Assembly (NCBI GenBank): GCA_902801565.1
Contig: CADCIX010000008.1
Coordinates: forward strand, 1-64,000
Reading direction: 5' to 3'
From: an uncultured Veillonellaceae bacterium
GTDB lineage: Bacteria > Bacillota > Negativicutes > Selenomonadales > Selenomonadaceae
DNA: 64,000 bases
The translations under genes and the position numbers were made by a program. The notes beneath the pieces were generated by a model that searched no databases, was not told where the DNA came from, and worked only from the letters and a program-made list of their open reading frames with translations. The first letter of the stretch is position 1. Every line of letters begins with the position of its first letter. Shown one piece after another: positions 8,710 through 18,353 of this stretch.

Positions 8710-9783
8710 ATGAGATTCAAATGTGTGATGGCTGTGCTTTTGTCATTGCTGCTTGCTGTCCTTTTTCCGGGCTGTGCCCTGAACGACAAGAACAGTGTGA
8801 GAATCGGCGTTTCCATGCCGACACAGGAGCGGCAGCGCTGGAACCAGGACGGGGGTCACATGCAGTCGCAGCTGGAGAAGCAGGGGTATCGCGTGGACCT
8901 TCAATTTGCGGACAATGATCCCGATCTGCAGATTGCACAGATCGAGCACATGATCAAAGAGGGCTGCAGGGTGATTATCATCACCTCCGTGGATGCCCAT
9001 GCCCTCTCGGAAGTGCTGGACAAGGCAAAGGCTGCCGGGATCAAGATCATCTCCTATGACCGTCTCATCATGGATACCGATGCGGTGGATTATTATGCCA
9101 CCTTTGACAATATGGCCGTGGGCGCCATGCAGGGGGAGTATATAGAGGAAAAGCTGGGCCTGAAATCGGGGCTCGGCCCTTATCATATGGAGATTGCTGC
9201 AGGCTGCCTGGACGACAACAATGCTCTCGCTCTTTTCGAGGGTTCCATGTACATCCTTTGGCCCTATATCCAAAGCGGGCAGCTTGTGGTGAAGTCCGGC
9301 CAGGTCAGCCTGAAGCAGTGCGCCACAGAGCGTTGGAAGGAAGACATTGCCAGGGAGCGTATGGAGGGAATCCTTCAGACCTATTACAAAGATGACAGGC
9401 TGGATGTCGTCCTGTGCGCCAACGACTCCACTTCCCTTGGCGTGCAGACGGCCCTGAAGGAGGCCGGTTATCCTGTGCCGGGGCAGGAAATGCCCATTAC
9501 CACCGGGCAGGATGCCGACATCAAGAATGTCAAGGCTATTCTCCGCGGCGACCAGACCATGACCATTTTCAAGGACACCCGCATTCTGGCGGGGGTGGCT
9601 GTGAAGATGGTCAGCGCCATCATTTCCGGCAAGGAGCCGGAGACCAATGATATTGGCAATTACAGCAATGGCGTGAAGATCGTGCCCTCCTTTTTGGTTC
9701 GCCCGCAATTCGTGGATATCTCCAATTACAAGGAAGTCCTTGTGGATTCCGGCTACTATAAGATGAAGGATTTACAGGAATAG
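8710..9783 (+). CDS. Lipoprotein sugar-binding protein (periplasmic binding protein type 1, XylF/ChvE-like)
   Basis: A 357-aa LacI-fold substrate-binding protein. The N-terminus is a lipoprotein signal with lipobox LFPGC at about 21-25, so it should be tethered in the periplasm. VRIGVSMPTQERQRW opens the first lobe, and the repeated 'IKEGCRVIIITSVDA' and 'DVVLCANDSTSLG' elements are typical of xylose/multi-sugar binding proteins. No ABC permease or ATPase follows. Instead, 17 bp later comes a membrane diguanylate cyclase, so it probably presents a ligand to that sensor. The start ATG follows GGAAGGAGGG. Transcription is from the tandem palindromic promoter. Confidence 0.85.
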   Translation: MRFKCVMAVLLSLLLAVLFPGCALNDKNSVRIGVSMPTQERQRWNQDGGHMQSQLEKQGYRVDLQFADNDPDLQIAQIEHMIKEGCRVIIITSVDAHALSEVLDKAKAAGIKIISYDRLIMDTDAVDYYATFDNMAVGAMQGEYIEEKLGLKSGLGPYHMEIAAGCLDDNNALALFEGSMYILWPYIQSGQLVVKSGQVSLKQCATERWKEDIARERMEGILQTYYKDDRLDVVLCANDSTSLGVQTALKEAGYPVPGQEMPITTGQDADIKNVKAILRGDQTMTIFKDTRILAGVAVKMVSAIISGKEPETNDIGNYSNGVKIVPSFLVRPQFVDISNYKEVLVDSGYYKMKDLQE

Positions 9784-9800
9784 GAAGGAATGCATCTGCA

Positions 9801-12110
9801 TTGAAGAAGAATCTCTATCGCCTTGCTATAGCGGCAGTACTTTATTATGTGCTGGACAGCTATGCCCAGGCTGTTTTCGTCATGCCATTCCCAGTCATCC
9901 GCTTGTCTGCCTTCCTGCCCCCGGTCCTGGGAATTGCCTGGGGGCCGGTTGCTGCCTTTGGCGTCGCGGCGGGAAGCATGCTGCCAGGTCATGCCTCAAT
10001 GGATGCCTGGGGCGCTCTTGCGGTTTTCCTGATGGCCTATCTTCCCTATAAGCTCTGGCATGTGCTTTGGGTCAAGGAGAACAGGCCTTTGTTCAGCTTC
10101 ACGAAGGAGAACCTGGGCAAGTTTGTTGCCGTTCTGTTTCTCTCGAATTTGGCGGCAGCCCTGCTTCGTGGATGCACGATGACAGGGGAGGAGGTTTCTG
10201 CTCTTTTTGCTCCCCTCTATTTTCAGGTGGATGCTCCCCTGGAATATGCGGGAATCCTTTTCCTGAATGATTTCGATGTCGCCTTGTTCTTTGGCATGCC
10301 CATGTTCTTCCTGCTCGTTGCCAACCGCTATCCCTTTTACATGCCGTCCTCGATGGAGGGGCGGGTGGCGGCCCAAAGGGAGCATGAGACGAACCGGCTG
10401 GCACTCATATCCCTTTACGGTTTTTTCCTCTTGCTGTTTCTTGTGCTGGATGTTTCGGGCATTCTTTATGATCTGGACCAGATGGACACCTGGCTGCGGT
10501 TCAACGGGGAGATACTCACGTCCATGAACCTGACCATGGCTGCCCTCATTTTCATGCTGATGAGGTACCGCCATTCCATCATGACGGACCTCATGCTGAT
10601 GGATCTTGCCGTCATATTCATTGCGGCATCCATGCTGGGCAGCGTCAGTTTCATGGCATTGAGCCAGGCCATTGACGAGCATGTGGAAAATGACATGGAA
10701 AAGATGAGCGTGATCTACCGTGAGCGTCTTGCCCATGCCTTCAAGGACACCATCATGGCAGTGAACAGCATGAACAGGCTGGCCACTGATGAGCTGGAGA
10801 GCTATGCACGGCTGAAGGAGGATGCGGGATATCGGAAGGAGTACCTTGCGAGGATGGAGCATTCCTTTGCGGCCATCGCGGAAAACTCCCCGGGCAGCAT
10901 CGGGTTCTATCTGCAGCTTCCGGAGGGGATGGGGGACACGGGATTCCTCTGTTGCAGGTCGCCGGAGAAGTGGGGCCAGAAACTGCCGGATTTCCAGCGG
11001 CAGGACGAGAGCGTCCACAAGAATCGCTACCACAATCCACAGGAGCAATACCTGGCAAAATTGAGCGTGCCCTATTGGGATGCGGCAACGGGGCGCACCA
11101 TGATTTCCTATGTCGTCCCCATGCAAAAGGATGGGGAATTTGTGGGAATCATCGGCGTCGATATTGATTTCAACTACATCATCCACGAGATCAAGAGGAT
11201 GTCTGTCTACGAGCACGGGATCGTCCGCCTGCTGGACAAGAATGGAGCGGTTCTCTATTCCACCCAGACGGGCAGCGAGTCCCTGGCCGACAAGAATGGT
11301 CTCTATGAGACGGAGTCCTATCTCAGCCCGGGGGTGTGGCTGAAGATTTCGGCCTTTGCCCATGATATCTATGCGGACCGAAATGCCATGCTGATCCATT
11401 TCGTGATGGTGATGCTGTTCATCGTCATCGCGGTGTCCCTGTTCAGCGTCTGGCTGGCGAGAAAGGGAATACGGCCCCTGATGGTCATTGCCGAGGCGGC
11501 GAGAAAGATTGCGGCAGGGGATCTGAATGTGAAGCTGCCCCGGGACTCCAGGAATGAGCTTGGCACATTGGTCAGGAGCATCCGGGAGATGGTGTCGAAG
11601 CTGGAGATCCATGTCTATCGGGACAAGCTGACAGGGCTTCGCAATACTGCCGCCTACATAAAAAAAGTGGAAGAGCTTGAGCAGCAAAGAATGGTTGCGT
11701 CGGAGAACCATGCCCTGCAGTATGGTGTCATTGTCTTTGATGCCAATCTCTTGAAGAAAGTGAACGACACCTATGGGCATGAGGCGGGAAACGAGCTGAT
11801 ATGCCGCGCTTCCAGCATCATCTGCCAGGTGTTCGGGCACAGCCCGGTTTTCCGCATTGGCGGCGATGAGTTCGTGGCGATCCTGGAACATCACGATTAC
11901 GACTTTCGGGAAAAGCTCCTTGCAGAGTTTGACAGAATCGTCGCAGGGGAGCAGTTCGAGGCCGGCGGCGATATTCTGCCTGTTTCCGTGGCACGAGGCA
12001 TGGGCGTCTATCAGCCAGGGATGGACTACGCCGCTGTATTCCGGCAGGCGGATGATGCCATGTACGAGAACAAGGCAAAAGTGAAAAAGGCGTTGCTGCA
12101 TGCACATTAA
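9801..12110 (+). CDS. Membrane diguanylate cyclase with multi-TM, dCACHE-like, HAMP and GGDEF domains
   Basis: A 769-aa inner-membrane signalling protein making cyclic di-GMP. The order is a multi-TM N-terminal domain (1-180), further TMs to about 290, an extracytoplasmic dCACHE-like region (about 295-530), a TM, HAMP (about 553-605) and GGDEF (about 610-765) with an intact RIGGDEF active site. The start is TTG: the nearby ATG at 9790 hits a stop after four codons, and AGGAAGGA lies 11 bases before the TTG. It is co-transcribed with the upstream binding protein, suggesting ligand-bound protein controls the cyclase, as LuxP does for LuxQ; that is inference. Confidence 0.88.
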   Translation: MKKNLYRLAIAAVLYYVLDSYAQAVFVMPFPVIRLSAFLPPVLGIAWGPVAAFGVAAGSMLPGHASMDAWGALAVFLMAYLPYKLWHVLWVKENRPLFSFTKENLGKFVAVLFLSNLAAALLRGCTMTGEEVSALFAPLYFQVDAPLEYAGILFLNDFDVALFFGMPMFFLLVANRYPFYMPSSMEGRVAAQREHETNRLALISLYGFFLLLFLVLDVSGILYDLDQMDTWLRFNGEILTSMNLTMAALIFMLMRYRHSIMTDLMLMDLAVIFIAASMLGSVSFMALSQAIDEHVENDMEKMSVIYRERLAHAFKDTIMAVNSMNRLATDELESYARLKEDAGYRKEYLARMEHSFAAIAENSPGSIGFYLQLPEGMGDTGFLCCRSPEKWGQKLPDFQRQDESVHKNRYHNPQEQYLAKLSVPYWDAATGRTMISYVVPMQKDGEFVGIIGVDIDFNYIIHEIKRMSVYEHGIVRLLDKNGAVLYSTQTGSESLADKNGLYETESYLSPGVWLKISAFAHDIYADRNAMLIHFVMVMLFIVIAVSLFSVWLARKGIRPLMVIAEAARKIAAGDLNVKLPRDSRNELGTLVRSIREMVSKLEIHVYRDKLTGLRNTAAYIKKVEELEQQRMVASENHALQYGVIVFDANLLKKVNDTYGHEAGNELICRASSIICQVFGHSPVFRIGGDEFVAILEHHDYDFREKLLAEFDRIVAGEQFEAGGDILPVSVARGMGVYQPGMDYAAVFRQADDAMYENKAKVKKALLHAH

Positions 12111-12115
12111 GGCTC

Positions 12116-12151
12116 AAAGCTGTCAAGCACTCTTGACAGCTTTACCTTTTT
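12116..12151 (+). terminator. Terminator after the diguanylate cyclase
   Basis: A perfect 12-bp stem (AAAGCTGTCAAG with CTTGACAGCTTT), 4-nt loop, then ACCTTTTTC. Confidence 0.88.
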
Positions 12152-12205
12152 CTGCATTCGTGATAGTATAAGCAGATGTGGAATACACATCAGGGGGGAA
12201 CTTTT

Positions 12206-13627
12206 ATGAAGAACTATCAAATGCGCAGGGCGGGAGTTGCCCTGGCGGGCATACTGCTGATGGGTTGCCCGCTGGTGGGGAGCTGCGCCGATTTGTCCCT
12301 GCAGCAGGCGATCAATATGGCTTTGGAGCAGAATACATCCTTGCGCATCACGCAAAAAGCGGAGGACAAGGCGGAGGCGGCTGTCCGCGAGGCGAAGGGA
12401 AATAACGGTATCTCTGTTTCCGCATCGGACAGTCTGGGCATCAGCAAGTCCTCGGACAGCGACCGCAATTCCTCGAATTCCTTGGGCTTTAGCGCAAGTT
12501 ATCCCATCTATACGGGAGGGAAAAACGAGGCCTCCATCGACAGCAGCGAGATCGGTCTGCGTGCTGCCGTCCTTGCAACGCAGCGGGCGAGGGAGACCCT
12601 GAAGCTGGATGTCATCAAGGCGTATTACAATGCCCTGGAAGCCAAGAAGGCCATGGCGGTGAACCAGGAATCCGTGGACAAGTACCAGGCCCATTACACG
12701 AATGTGCAGCAGCTCTATTCTGCGGGAAGCAAGGCGCGCATTGATGTGCTGCGTTCCTCGGTGGAGCTGTCCAATGCACGGCAGACCCTCATCCGCTCAC
12801 AGAATACCTATGAGGTGAATCTGGCAAAGCTGCGTGACCTGATTGACATGGACCGCAAGGAACCGCTCAATCTCACGGATGATTTTTCCTATGTCAAATT
12901 CGATCTGAAAATGGAAGACTGCATCGACTATGCCTTCCGGAACAGGAAGGATTTGATGATAGACCGGTATACCCTGGAGCAGAAGGAACTTGCCGTCAAG
13001 ATGGCAAAGGCAGGGTATCTGCCAACACTGAACCTTTCTGCCGGGGTGGATGCCCTGCAGAGCAGGTTTGAGCCTTCCAGCAGCAACACTTCGGGATGGT
13101 CGGCGGGACTCTCTGCGAAATGGGATATCTTTGACGGCGGTGTGACAAAGGCACAGGTGGATTCGGCAAAGACGGATCTCGATATCGCAAAGCTGAACAT
13201 GGAGAAGGATGAGGAAGCCGTTGACCTGGAACTGCGGGAGGCATACTACAACATGCGCGAGGCGGAGAAGCGGTTCGTCTCCACATCGGATGCCGTGAAG
13301 CAGGCAGAGGAGGACTACTATATCGCCTCTGAGAAGTACAAGGCAGGCGAGGGTATCATGCTGGATGTCATTGACGCGGAGGAAGCCCTTTCTACGGCAG
13401 AGCTCAACTATATCAGCGCACAGTATGACTATGTGCGCTACAAAGCAGAAGTAGAGACGGCGATGGGCATCGGGCTCAATGATGCCGAGCAGGAGTCGGC
13501 GAGGAACATGGAAATGGATATTGTGGAGGCAATGGTTCCTCTTGAGGAAAAGGTTGCAAAGAGAACGGAACCAGTGTCCTCTGAAACGGTGGCCAGGGAG
13601 CTGTCGGAAGGCGGGGCGAAGAAATGA
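12206..13627 (+). CDS. TolC-family outer-membrane efflux protein
   Basis: A 473-aa outer-membrane factor. The signal peptide (1-26) ends near the Cys-Ala-Asp stretch. The rest is two repeated coiled-coil-rich halves typical of TolC/OEP, with motif-like elements ALEQN, PIYTGG and DIFDGG, where Gly-Gly turns mark the barrel/coil transitions. It forms the trans-periplasmic exit duct of the efflux pump. The start follows a GGGGGGAA site. The next gene starts four bases before its stop (ATGA overlap), so translation is coupled. Confidence 0.92.
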   Translation: MKNYQMRRAGVALAGILLMGCPLVGSCADLSLQQAINMALEQNTSLRITQKAEDKAEAAVREAKGNNGISVSASDSLGISKSSDSDRNSSNSLGFSASYPIYTGGKNEASIDSSEIGLRAAVLATQRARETLKLDVIKAYYNALEAKKAMAVNQESVDKYQAHYTNVQQLYSAGSKARIDVLRSSVELSNARQTLIRSQNTYEVNLAKLRDLIDMDRKEPLNLTDDFSYVKFDLKMEDCIDYAFRNRKDLMIDRYTLEQKELAVKMAKAGYLPTLNLSAGVDALQSRFEPSSSNTSGWSAGLSAKWDIFDGGVTKAQVDSAKTDLDIAKLNMEKDEEAVDLELREAYYNMREAEKRFVSTSDAVKQAEEDYYIASEKYKAGEGIMLDVIDAEEALSTAELNYISAQYDYVRYKAEVETAMGIGLNDAEQESARNMEMDIVEAMVPLEEKVAKRTEPVSSETVARELSEGGAKK

Positions 13628-14763
13628 AGATCGATTGGAAGATCAAGGCATTTGTGGCGGCCCTCGTTGTTGCCGGGGCTGCCTATGGCGGCTATCGATA
13701 CTATACAGAGCAGCAGGCGGCACAGCAGGCGGCATCCGTGGAGACTGTCCAGGTGGCACGGCGCGACATGAAGGCCGTCGTGTCCGCGACGGGCACGATC
13801 ACGCCTGTGGATTCCGTTGAGGTCAGCCCCAAGATCACGGCGCGCATCACCTCGGTTCTGGTGAAGGAGAATGACGAGGTCAAGGCAGGGCAGGTTGTGG
13901 CGACACTGGACGGGACGGATTACGAGGCGAAGATGAACAAGGCGCAGTATGAGGTCACGAATACCCGGTCGAAATACAACCGTATTTCCTATCTCTACTC
14001 CATTGGGGCGAAGTCCCAGGAGGAACTGGAGGACGCCAAGTTCAACTATGATACGGCGCAGTCCAATCTGGTGTCGGCGGAGTCCGATGTGAACAATACC
14101 ATCATCACGGCTCCCATGGATGGTGTCGTGGTAGGCATCCCGCAGACGGTGGGAAGCATGGCGGTGCAGGGGAACAACAGCCCCACGGTCATCATGCGCA
14201 TTGCGGATCTTTCCTCCAAGCAGATCCTTGCCAAGGTGGACGAGACGGATATCGGCAGCGTGAAGGTGGGGCAGGAGGCGACCTTCACGGTGGATTCTTA
14301 CTCCGGAAAGACCTTCAGAGCCAGGGTGTCGAAAATATCCCAGACAGATACGGGGAATACCTGGAACATCAACAGCAGTTCTTCAACCTCAAGCACAAGC
14401 GCCAATTCCTCCGCCAGCGTCATCTATTACTATGTCACGCTGGATGTGGAGGATCCGGAGAATCTGCTTCTTCCGGCCATGACGGCGCGGGTGGACATCA
14501 CGACAGCATCCCGCAGCGAGGTGCTTTCCGTGCCCCTTTCCACGTTGAAGACGGACAGCAATGGTTCCTATGTGGTTCTGGTGCAGCCCGATGGAACCCA
14601 GGAGAACCGCTATGTGGAGACGGGAATCTATGATGATGAGTACGTGGAGATTCTCTCCGGTCTGGAGGAGGGAGATATGATTTCCTCCAGCTATACGGCG
14701 AAAAAATCGTCTTCCGCGGATAGCTCAAAAAACGGCAGGGGCGGTCCACCACCGCACATGTGA
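13624..14763 (+). CDS. macA: Periplasmic adaptor (membrane-fusion) protein, MacA-like
   Basis: 379 aa. One N-terminal TM anchor (about 8-25), a biotinyl-lipoyl-like half ([20 protein letters not shown]), a short alpha-hairpin with coiled coil, the second lipoyl half, then beta-barrel and membrane-proximal domains. It bridges the MacB-type ABC transporter to the TolC-type channel. A Ser/Thr-rich stretch at about 243-262 interrupts the beta-barrel domain and is unusually low in complexity. It overlaps the TolC-type gene by ATGA, followed after 22 bp by the ATPase. Confidence 0.9.
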   Translation: MKIDWKIKAFVAALVVAGAAYGGYRYYTEQQAAQQAASVETVQVARRDMKAVVSATGTITPVDSVEVSPKITARITSVLVKENDEVKAGQVVATLDGTDYEAKMNKAQYEVTNTRSKYNRISYLYSIGAKSQEELEDAKFNYDTAQSNLVSAESDVNNTIITAPMDGVVVGIPQTVGSMAVQGNNSPTVIMRIADLSSKQILAKVDETDIGSVKVGQEATFTVDSYSGKTFRARVSKISQTDTGNTWNINSSSSTSSTSANSSASVIYYYVTLDVEDPENLLLPAMTARVDITTASRSEVLSVPLSTLKTDSNGSYVVLVQPDGTQENRYVETGIYDDEYVEILSGLEEGDMISSSYTAKKSSSADSSKNGRGGPPPHM

Positions 14764-14785
14764 TGAGGAAAGCAGGAGTGCGTTA

Positions 14786-15505
14786 ATGGCAACGAAGGAA
14801 AAACATTTGACCATACGGCTGCAGGGCATCAAGAAACTCTATCAGATCGGGGACCAGGAGGTCGCTGCCCTCAATGGCATTACCCTGGATATCCATTCCG
14901 GGGAATTCGCGGCGCTCATGGGGCCATCGGGCTCCGGAAAGTCCACCCTGATGAACATCCTGGGATGCCTTGACCGTCCCACGATGGGCTCCTACCAGCT
15001 GGACGGGCAGGAAGTGGCGCATCTTTCCGATGATGAACTGGCGGCCACGCGCAACAAGAAGATCGGGTTCGTGTTCCAGAACTTCAACCTGCTTTCCCGC
15101 ATCAGCGCCCTTGACAATGTGGCGCTTCCTCTGGTGTATGCCGGGGTGGGGCGGAAGGAGCGCATGGAGCGGGCGAAGTATTTCCTGGATGCCGTGGGGC
15201 TTGGGGACAGGGCGGACCATCAGCCCAACGAGCTTTCCGGCGGCCAGAGGCAGCGTGTTGCGATTGCCCGCGCACTGGTAAACGATCCCCATATCATCAT
15301 GGCGGATGAGCCCACAGGAAACCTGGATACGAAGTCTACCAAGGAAATCATGGAGATCTTTGAGGGGATGCACGCGAAGGGGCGCACCATCATTCTCGTC
15401 ACCCATGAGCCGGAAATCGCCGCCTGTGCCAGCCGACAGCTTCTCGTGCGGGATGGCGTGATAACGCGGGATGAAGGGAAAGGGGTGGTCATGGATGTTG
15501 TTTAG
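14786..15505 (+). CDS. ABC transporter ATPase, MacB/LolD type
   Basis: 239 aa. Walker [10 protein letters not shown] at about 44-52, Q-loop FQNFNLL, signature [15 protein letters not shown], Walker [13 protein letters not shown] and the switch His in VTHE are all present. In E. coli MacB the ATPase and permease are one protein; here they are two genes overlapping by 11 bp. It powers export of macrolide-, peptide- or lipid-like substrates; the true substrate is not determinable. Confidence 0.94.
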   Translation: MATKEKHLTIRLQGIKKLYQIGDQEVAALNGITLDIHSGEFAALMGPSGSGKSTLMNILGCLDRPTMGSYQLDGQEVAHLSDDELAATRNKKIGFVFQNFNLLSRISALDNVALPLVYAGVGRKERMERAKYFLDAVGLGDRADHQPNELSGGQRQRVAIARALVNDPHIIMADEPTGNLDTKSTKEIMEIFEGMHAKGRTIILVTHEPEIAACASRQLLVRDGVITRDEGKGVVMDVV

Positions 15506-16712
15506 CGAGAGCTTCCAGATGGCCATCACTGCGCTCATGGCCAACAAGCTCCGATCCCTTCTCACCATGCTTGGCATCATCATCGGCGTGGGGGCGGTCA
15601 TTGCCATGGTTTCTGTGGGCATGGGAGTGCGCAGCAATATACAGACCTCCATCGCGAGCCTTGGGAGCAACATGCTCATCATATCCCCCGGCTCGTCAGA
15701 CCGCGGAGGCCCTCGTGGCGCTGCCGGCTCCATGACGACGCTGAAATACGATGACGCGGTTGCTGTCAAGAACAAGATAAAGAATATCGACTATGTTTCC
15801 CCCACGGTGTCCTCCTCCTATCAGGTGGTCAACGGCAACCAGAACTGGAATACCACGGTGACCGGTGTGACGCCGGAATTCATGGCGATCCGCTCGCTGG
15901 AAGTGTCCACAGGCTCTTTCATCTCAAAGTCTGATCTGGACAAGAGGCAGCGTGTGGCTGTTCTCGGCAGCACGGTGGTGGAGAACCTCTTCGGCACGGA
16001 GAATCCCGTGAGCAGGAATATCCGCATCAACAACCAGCCTTTCAAGGTCATTGGCGTATTGGACAGCAAGGGGCAGTCCTCCATGGGGCAGGACCAGGAC
16101 GATGTGGTCTACATCCCTCTGACCACGGCCCAGGAGAGGATGCAGGGCATCACCTATGTGCAGTCCATCAATGTGCAGGTCAGCGACCCGGAGAAGATGG
16201 ATCAGGTGCAGGAGGAGATTGAGGAATTGATCCGCCAGCGCCATCATATTGCAGCAGGCAAGGAGGACGACTTCAATGTCCGCAATCTCACCAGCATCAT
16301 GGAAACCATGAACCAGACCACGGCGATGATTACCATCCTGCTTGGCAGTATTGCGGGGATCTCCCTTGTGGTCGGCGGCATCGGCATCATGAACATCATG
16401 ATGGTGTCCGTGACGGAGCGCACGCGGGAAATCGGCATTCGGAAGGCTCTTGGAGCGACCTTCTTCAATATCATGACACAGTTCCTCATAGAGTCTGTGG
16501 TCATCGGAGTCATTGGGGGACTCATCGGCATTGTCCTCGGCTGCGGCATTTCCAAGCTCATTGCGCAAATCGGCAAGTTCACCACCGTTATCACGATACT
16601 GCCGATTCTTGTGTCCTTTGTCTTTTCCGTCGGCATCGGCCTGTTTTTTGGCATCTATCCGGCGAGAAAGGCGGCAAAACTTGACCCGATTGAGGCATTG
16701 AGGTATGAGTAA
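15495..16712 (+). CDS. ABC transporter permease, MacB/FtsX type
   Basis: About 405 aa. One N-terminal TM with the family motif [19 protein letters not shown], a large periplasmic domain (about 50-275), then three C-terminal TMs with [13 protein letters not shown] in the coupling region. This is the MacB_PCD plus FtsX arrangement. The ATG at 15495 gives the usual MLF-type start and lies inside the ATPase gene; an in-frame ATG at 15471 is less likely. It completes a TolC-MacA-ATPase-permease operon. No terminator is obvious after it. Confidence 0.92.
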   Translation: MLFSESFQMAITALMANKLRSLLTMLGIIIGVGAVIAMVSVGMGVRSNIQTSIASLGSNMLIISPGSSDRGGPRGAAGSMTTLKYDDAVAVKNKIKNIDYVSPTVSSSYQVVNGNQNWNTTVTGVTPEFMAIRSLEVSTGSFISKSDLDKRQRVAVLGSTVVENLFGTENPVSRNIRINNQPFKVIGVLDSKGQSSMGQDQDDVVYIPLTTAQERMQGITYVQSINVQVSDPEKMDQVQEEIEELIRQRHHIAAGKEDDFNVRNLTSIMETMNQTTAMITILLGSIAGISLVVGGIGIMNIMMVSVTERTREIGIRKALGATFFNIMTQFLIESVVIGVIGGLIGIVLGCGISKLIAQIGKFTTVITILPILVSFVFSVGIGLFFGIYPARKAAKLDPIEALRYE

Positions 16713-16763
16713 CAGTATGGAAAAGGTGGCTCTGATATATTTTGCTTTTTCGTGGAGGTCAAG

Positions 16764-18197
16764 ATGACGGCAAACAAGAAATATATTTTGCTTTTGACAG
16801 CTATCTGGTCACTACTCTATCTGGCAGGAAATCAGTTTCTGCCCATCACGGACCCGGTGGAGGGAAATTATGTGGAAACCGCCCGGGAAATGCTGCTCTA
16901 TGGCGATTATCTGTCACCGCGTATTTTCGGGGAATTCTGGTATGACAAACCGGTGCTGTTTTATTGGGAATTGGCAGCAGCCTTCCAGCTTTGCGGTATC
17001 CATAACTTTGCGGCTCGTTTGGCACCGGCAATGATGGCGCTGGCGGGCATCCTGTTGCTCTACTGGTGGGCGCGCAGACTCTACACAGAGAAAATCGCCT
17101 TTGTGGCGGGATTGGTGCTGGCTACCTCGCTGGAATACTGGTGTGTAGGGCATGCTGTCATTACAGATATGACATTGCTGGTAACAGTCTCCCTCTGCCT
17201 GATTGCTTTTTATACGGGTTATCGGGAGAAAAAGCCCCATTGGTTTTATCTGGCCTATGGGGCAGCGGGGTTGGCCGTGCTGGATAAAGGTCCCATCGGC
17301 TTATGCCTGCCGGGGCTGATCATTTTGCTGTTCCTGCTTTGGCAGCGGGATTTGAAAGCCTTGCTGGTCCGGGAGACCTTTATCGGTCTGGTGGTGTTTT
17401 TTGGTGTTATAGGGATTTGGTATCTGCCCATGTTCTTCCTGCATGGCCGGGATTTCCTGGATGTGTTCTTTGGTGTGCACAATGTCATGCGGGCGACTGT
17501 GTCGGAACATCCCAAGGATAATGTCTGGTATTTCTATCCGGCTATGTTTTTCGCCGGCTTTTTCCCCTGGGTATGGGGGGCGATTCCCGCCGGGTGGAAA
17601 AGAATCCGTCGGGGCTGGCATTGGCAGTTAGATACGGACACGCGTTTCCTGCTGGTATGGGCGGTGACGGTGGTGGCGGTGTTTCAATGTTTTGCCACTA
17701 AGTATGTTACCTATACGTTCCCGTATATGTTTCCGGTGGTGCTGTTGCTTGCTCGCTGGCTGGCAGGCTTGGGAAAGAAGTTCTATTGTGCGGTAGCGGC
17801 GATGATCGTTGCTTATGTTGCGCTATTGGTCTGGGTAGCGGTGCCACAGATGACGGCGCGTTCGGCTGTTTCGCTGGCGGAGGTGGCAAAGCCGTTTATC
17901 CATGAGACAACGGGACTTTATTGTTACCGGGAAGACGGTTCGGTATCCATGACTTTCTATACGGGCCATTTCATGCGGGAGCTGTGTCCTGCACGGGAAA
18001 TGGAACGAAAAGGCGGTCTTGACTGGAGTGTAACCAATGTGATGCCGCAGATGGCGATCGAGCAGGTGGATAAGGAGCAGCCCATGCTGGTCATAACGAA
18101 CGAGCAGGATGGTGCAGAACTGCAGGAAGTGTTGTCGGGCAAGTGGCAGCTGCTGGCAACAGCCGGAAAAAGAGTATTGTACTATCGTGAACCATGA
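16764..18197 (+). CDS. ArnT/PMT-like glycosyltransferase family 39 membrane protein
   Basis: About 477 aa with a dozen hydrophobic segments and a short C-terminal soluble tail. The first extracytoplasmic loop carries ITDPVEGNYVETAREM, the acidic motif expected of polyprenyl-phosphate-sugar glycosyltransferases such as ArnT, and DKGPIG lies in a later loop. Likely role: transfer of a sugar from an undecaprenyl carrier to lipid A or another surface acceptor at the periplasmic face. GGAGGT lies five bases before the ATG; a GTG at 16752 is an alternative. The acceptor is not known. Confidence 0.85.
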   Translation: MTANKKYILLLTAIWSLLYLAGNQFLPITDPVEGNYVETAREMLLYGDYLSPRIFGEFWYDKPVLFYWELAAAFQLCGIHNFAARLAPAMMALAGILLLYWWARRLYTEKIAFVAGLVLATSLEYWCVGHAVITDMTLLVTVSLCLIAFYTGYREKKPHWFYLAYGAAGLAVLDKGPIGLCLPGLIILLFLLWQRDLKALLVRETFIGLVVFFGVIGIWYLPMFFLHGRDFLDVFFGVHNVMRATVSEHPKDNVWYFYPAMFFAGFFPWVWGAIPAGWKRIRRGWHWQLDTDTRFLLVWAVTVVAVFQCFATKYVTYTFPYMFPVVLLLARWLAGLGKKFYCAVAAMIVAYVALLVWVAVPQMTARSAVSLAEVAKPFIHETTGLYCYREDGSVSMTFYTGHFMRELCPAREMERKGGLDWSVTNVMPQMAIEQVDKEQPMLVITNEQDGAELQEVLSGKWQLLATAGKRVLYYREP

Positions 18198-18214
18198 ACA
18201 GGAGACTCTGTATA

Positions 18215-18320
18215 TTTTGCCTTTGGCAAAATCTGAACAATACGTTATGACGGGACAAGCCCGTCGAAACGTCAATATGTATATTTTGCCTTTGGCAAAA
18301 TCTGAACAATACGTTATAAT
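18215..18320 (+). promoter_or_regulatory. Tandem palindromic promoter module, locus 2
   Basis: The first palindrome is 18215-18231, followed by a TATGAC at the -10 position and a hairpin GACGGG-5 nt-CCCGTC. A GAAACGTCAATA stretch then leads to the second palindrome (18284-18300), whose TTGGCA is followed after 17 bp by TATAAT (18315-18320). It lies 34 bp before the amino-acid-binding protein start and shares its layout with the modules at 8534 and 53329. Confidence 0.75.
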
Positions 18321-18353
18321 AGGGCTATAACAATTGATGGAGGAGATGTGGAA

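Noticed and set aside
9996-12107. A 703-codon open frame on the minus strand
   Set aside because: It mirrors the diguanylate cyclase coding frame and encodes no recognisable domain.
16734-16752. A further copy of the palindromic promoter before the GT39 gene
   Set aside because: TATATTTTGC matches the left part of the module, but the right arm and the TATAAT are absent and it overlaps the ribosome site, so the match is probably chance.
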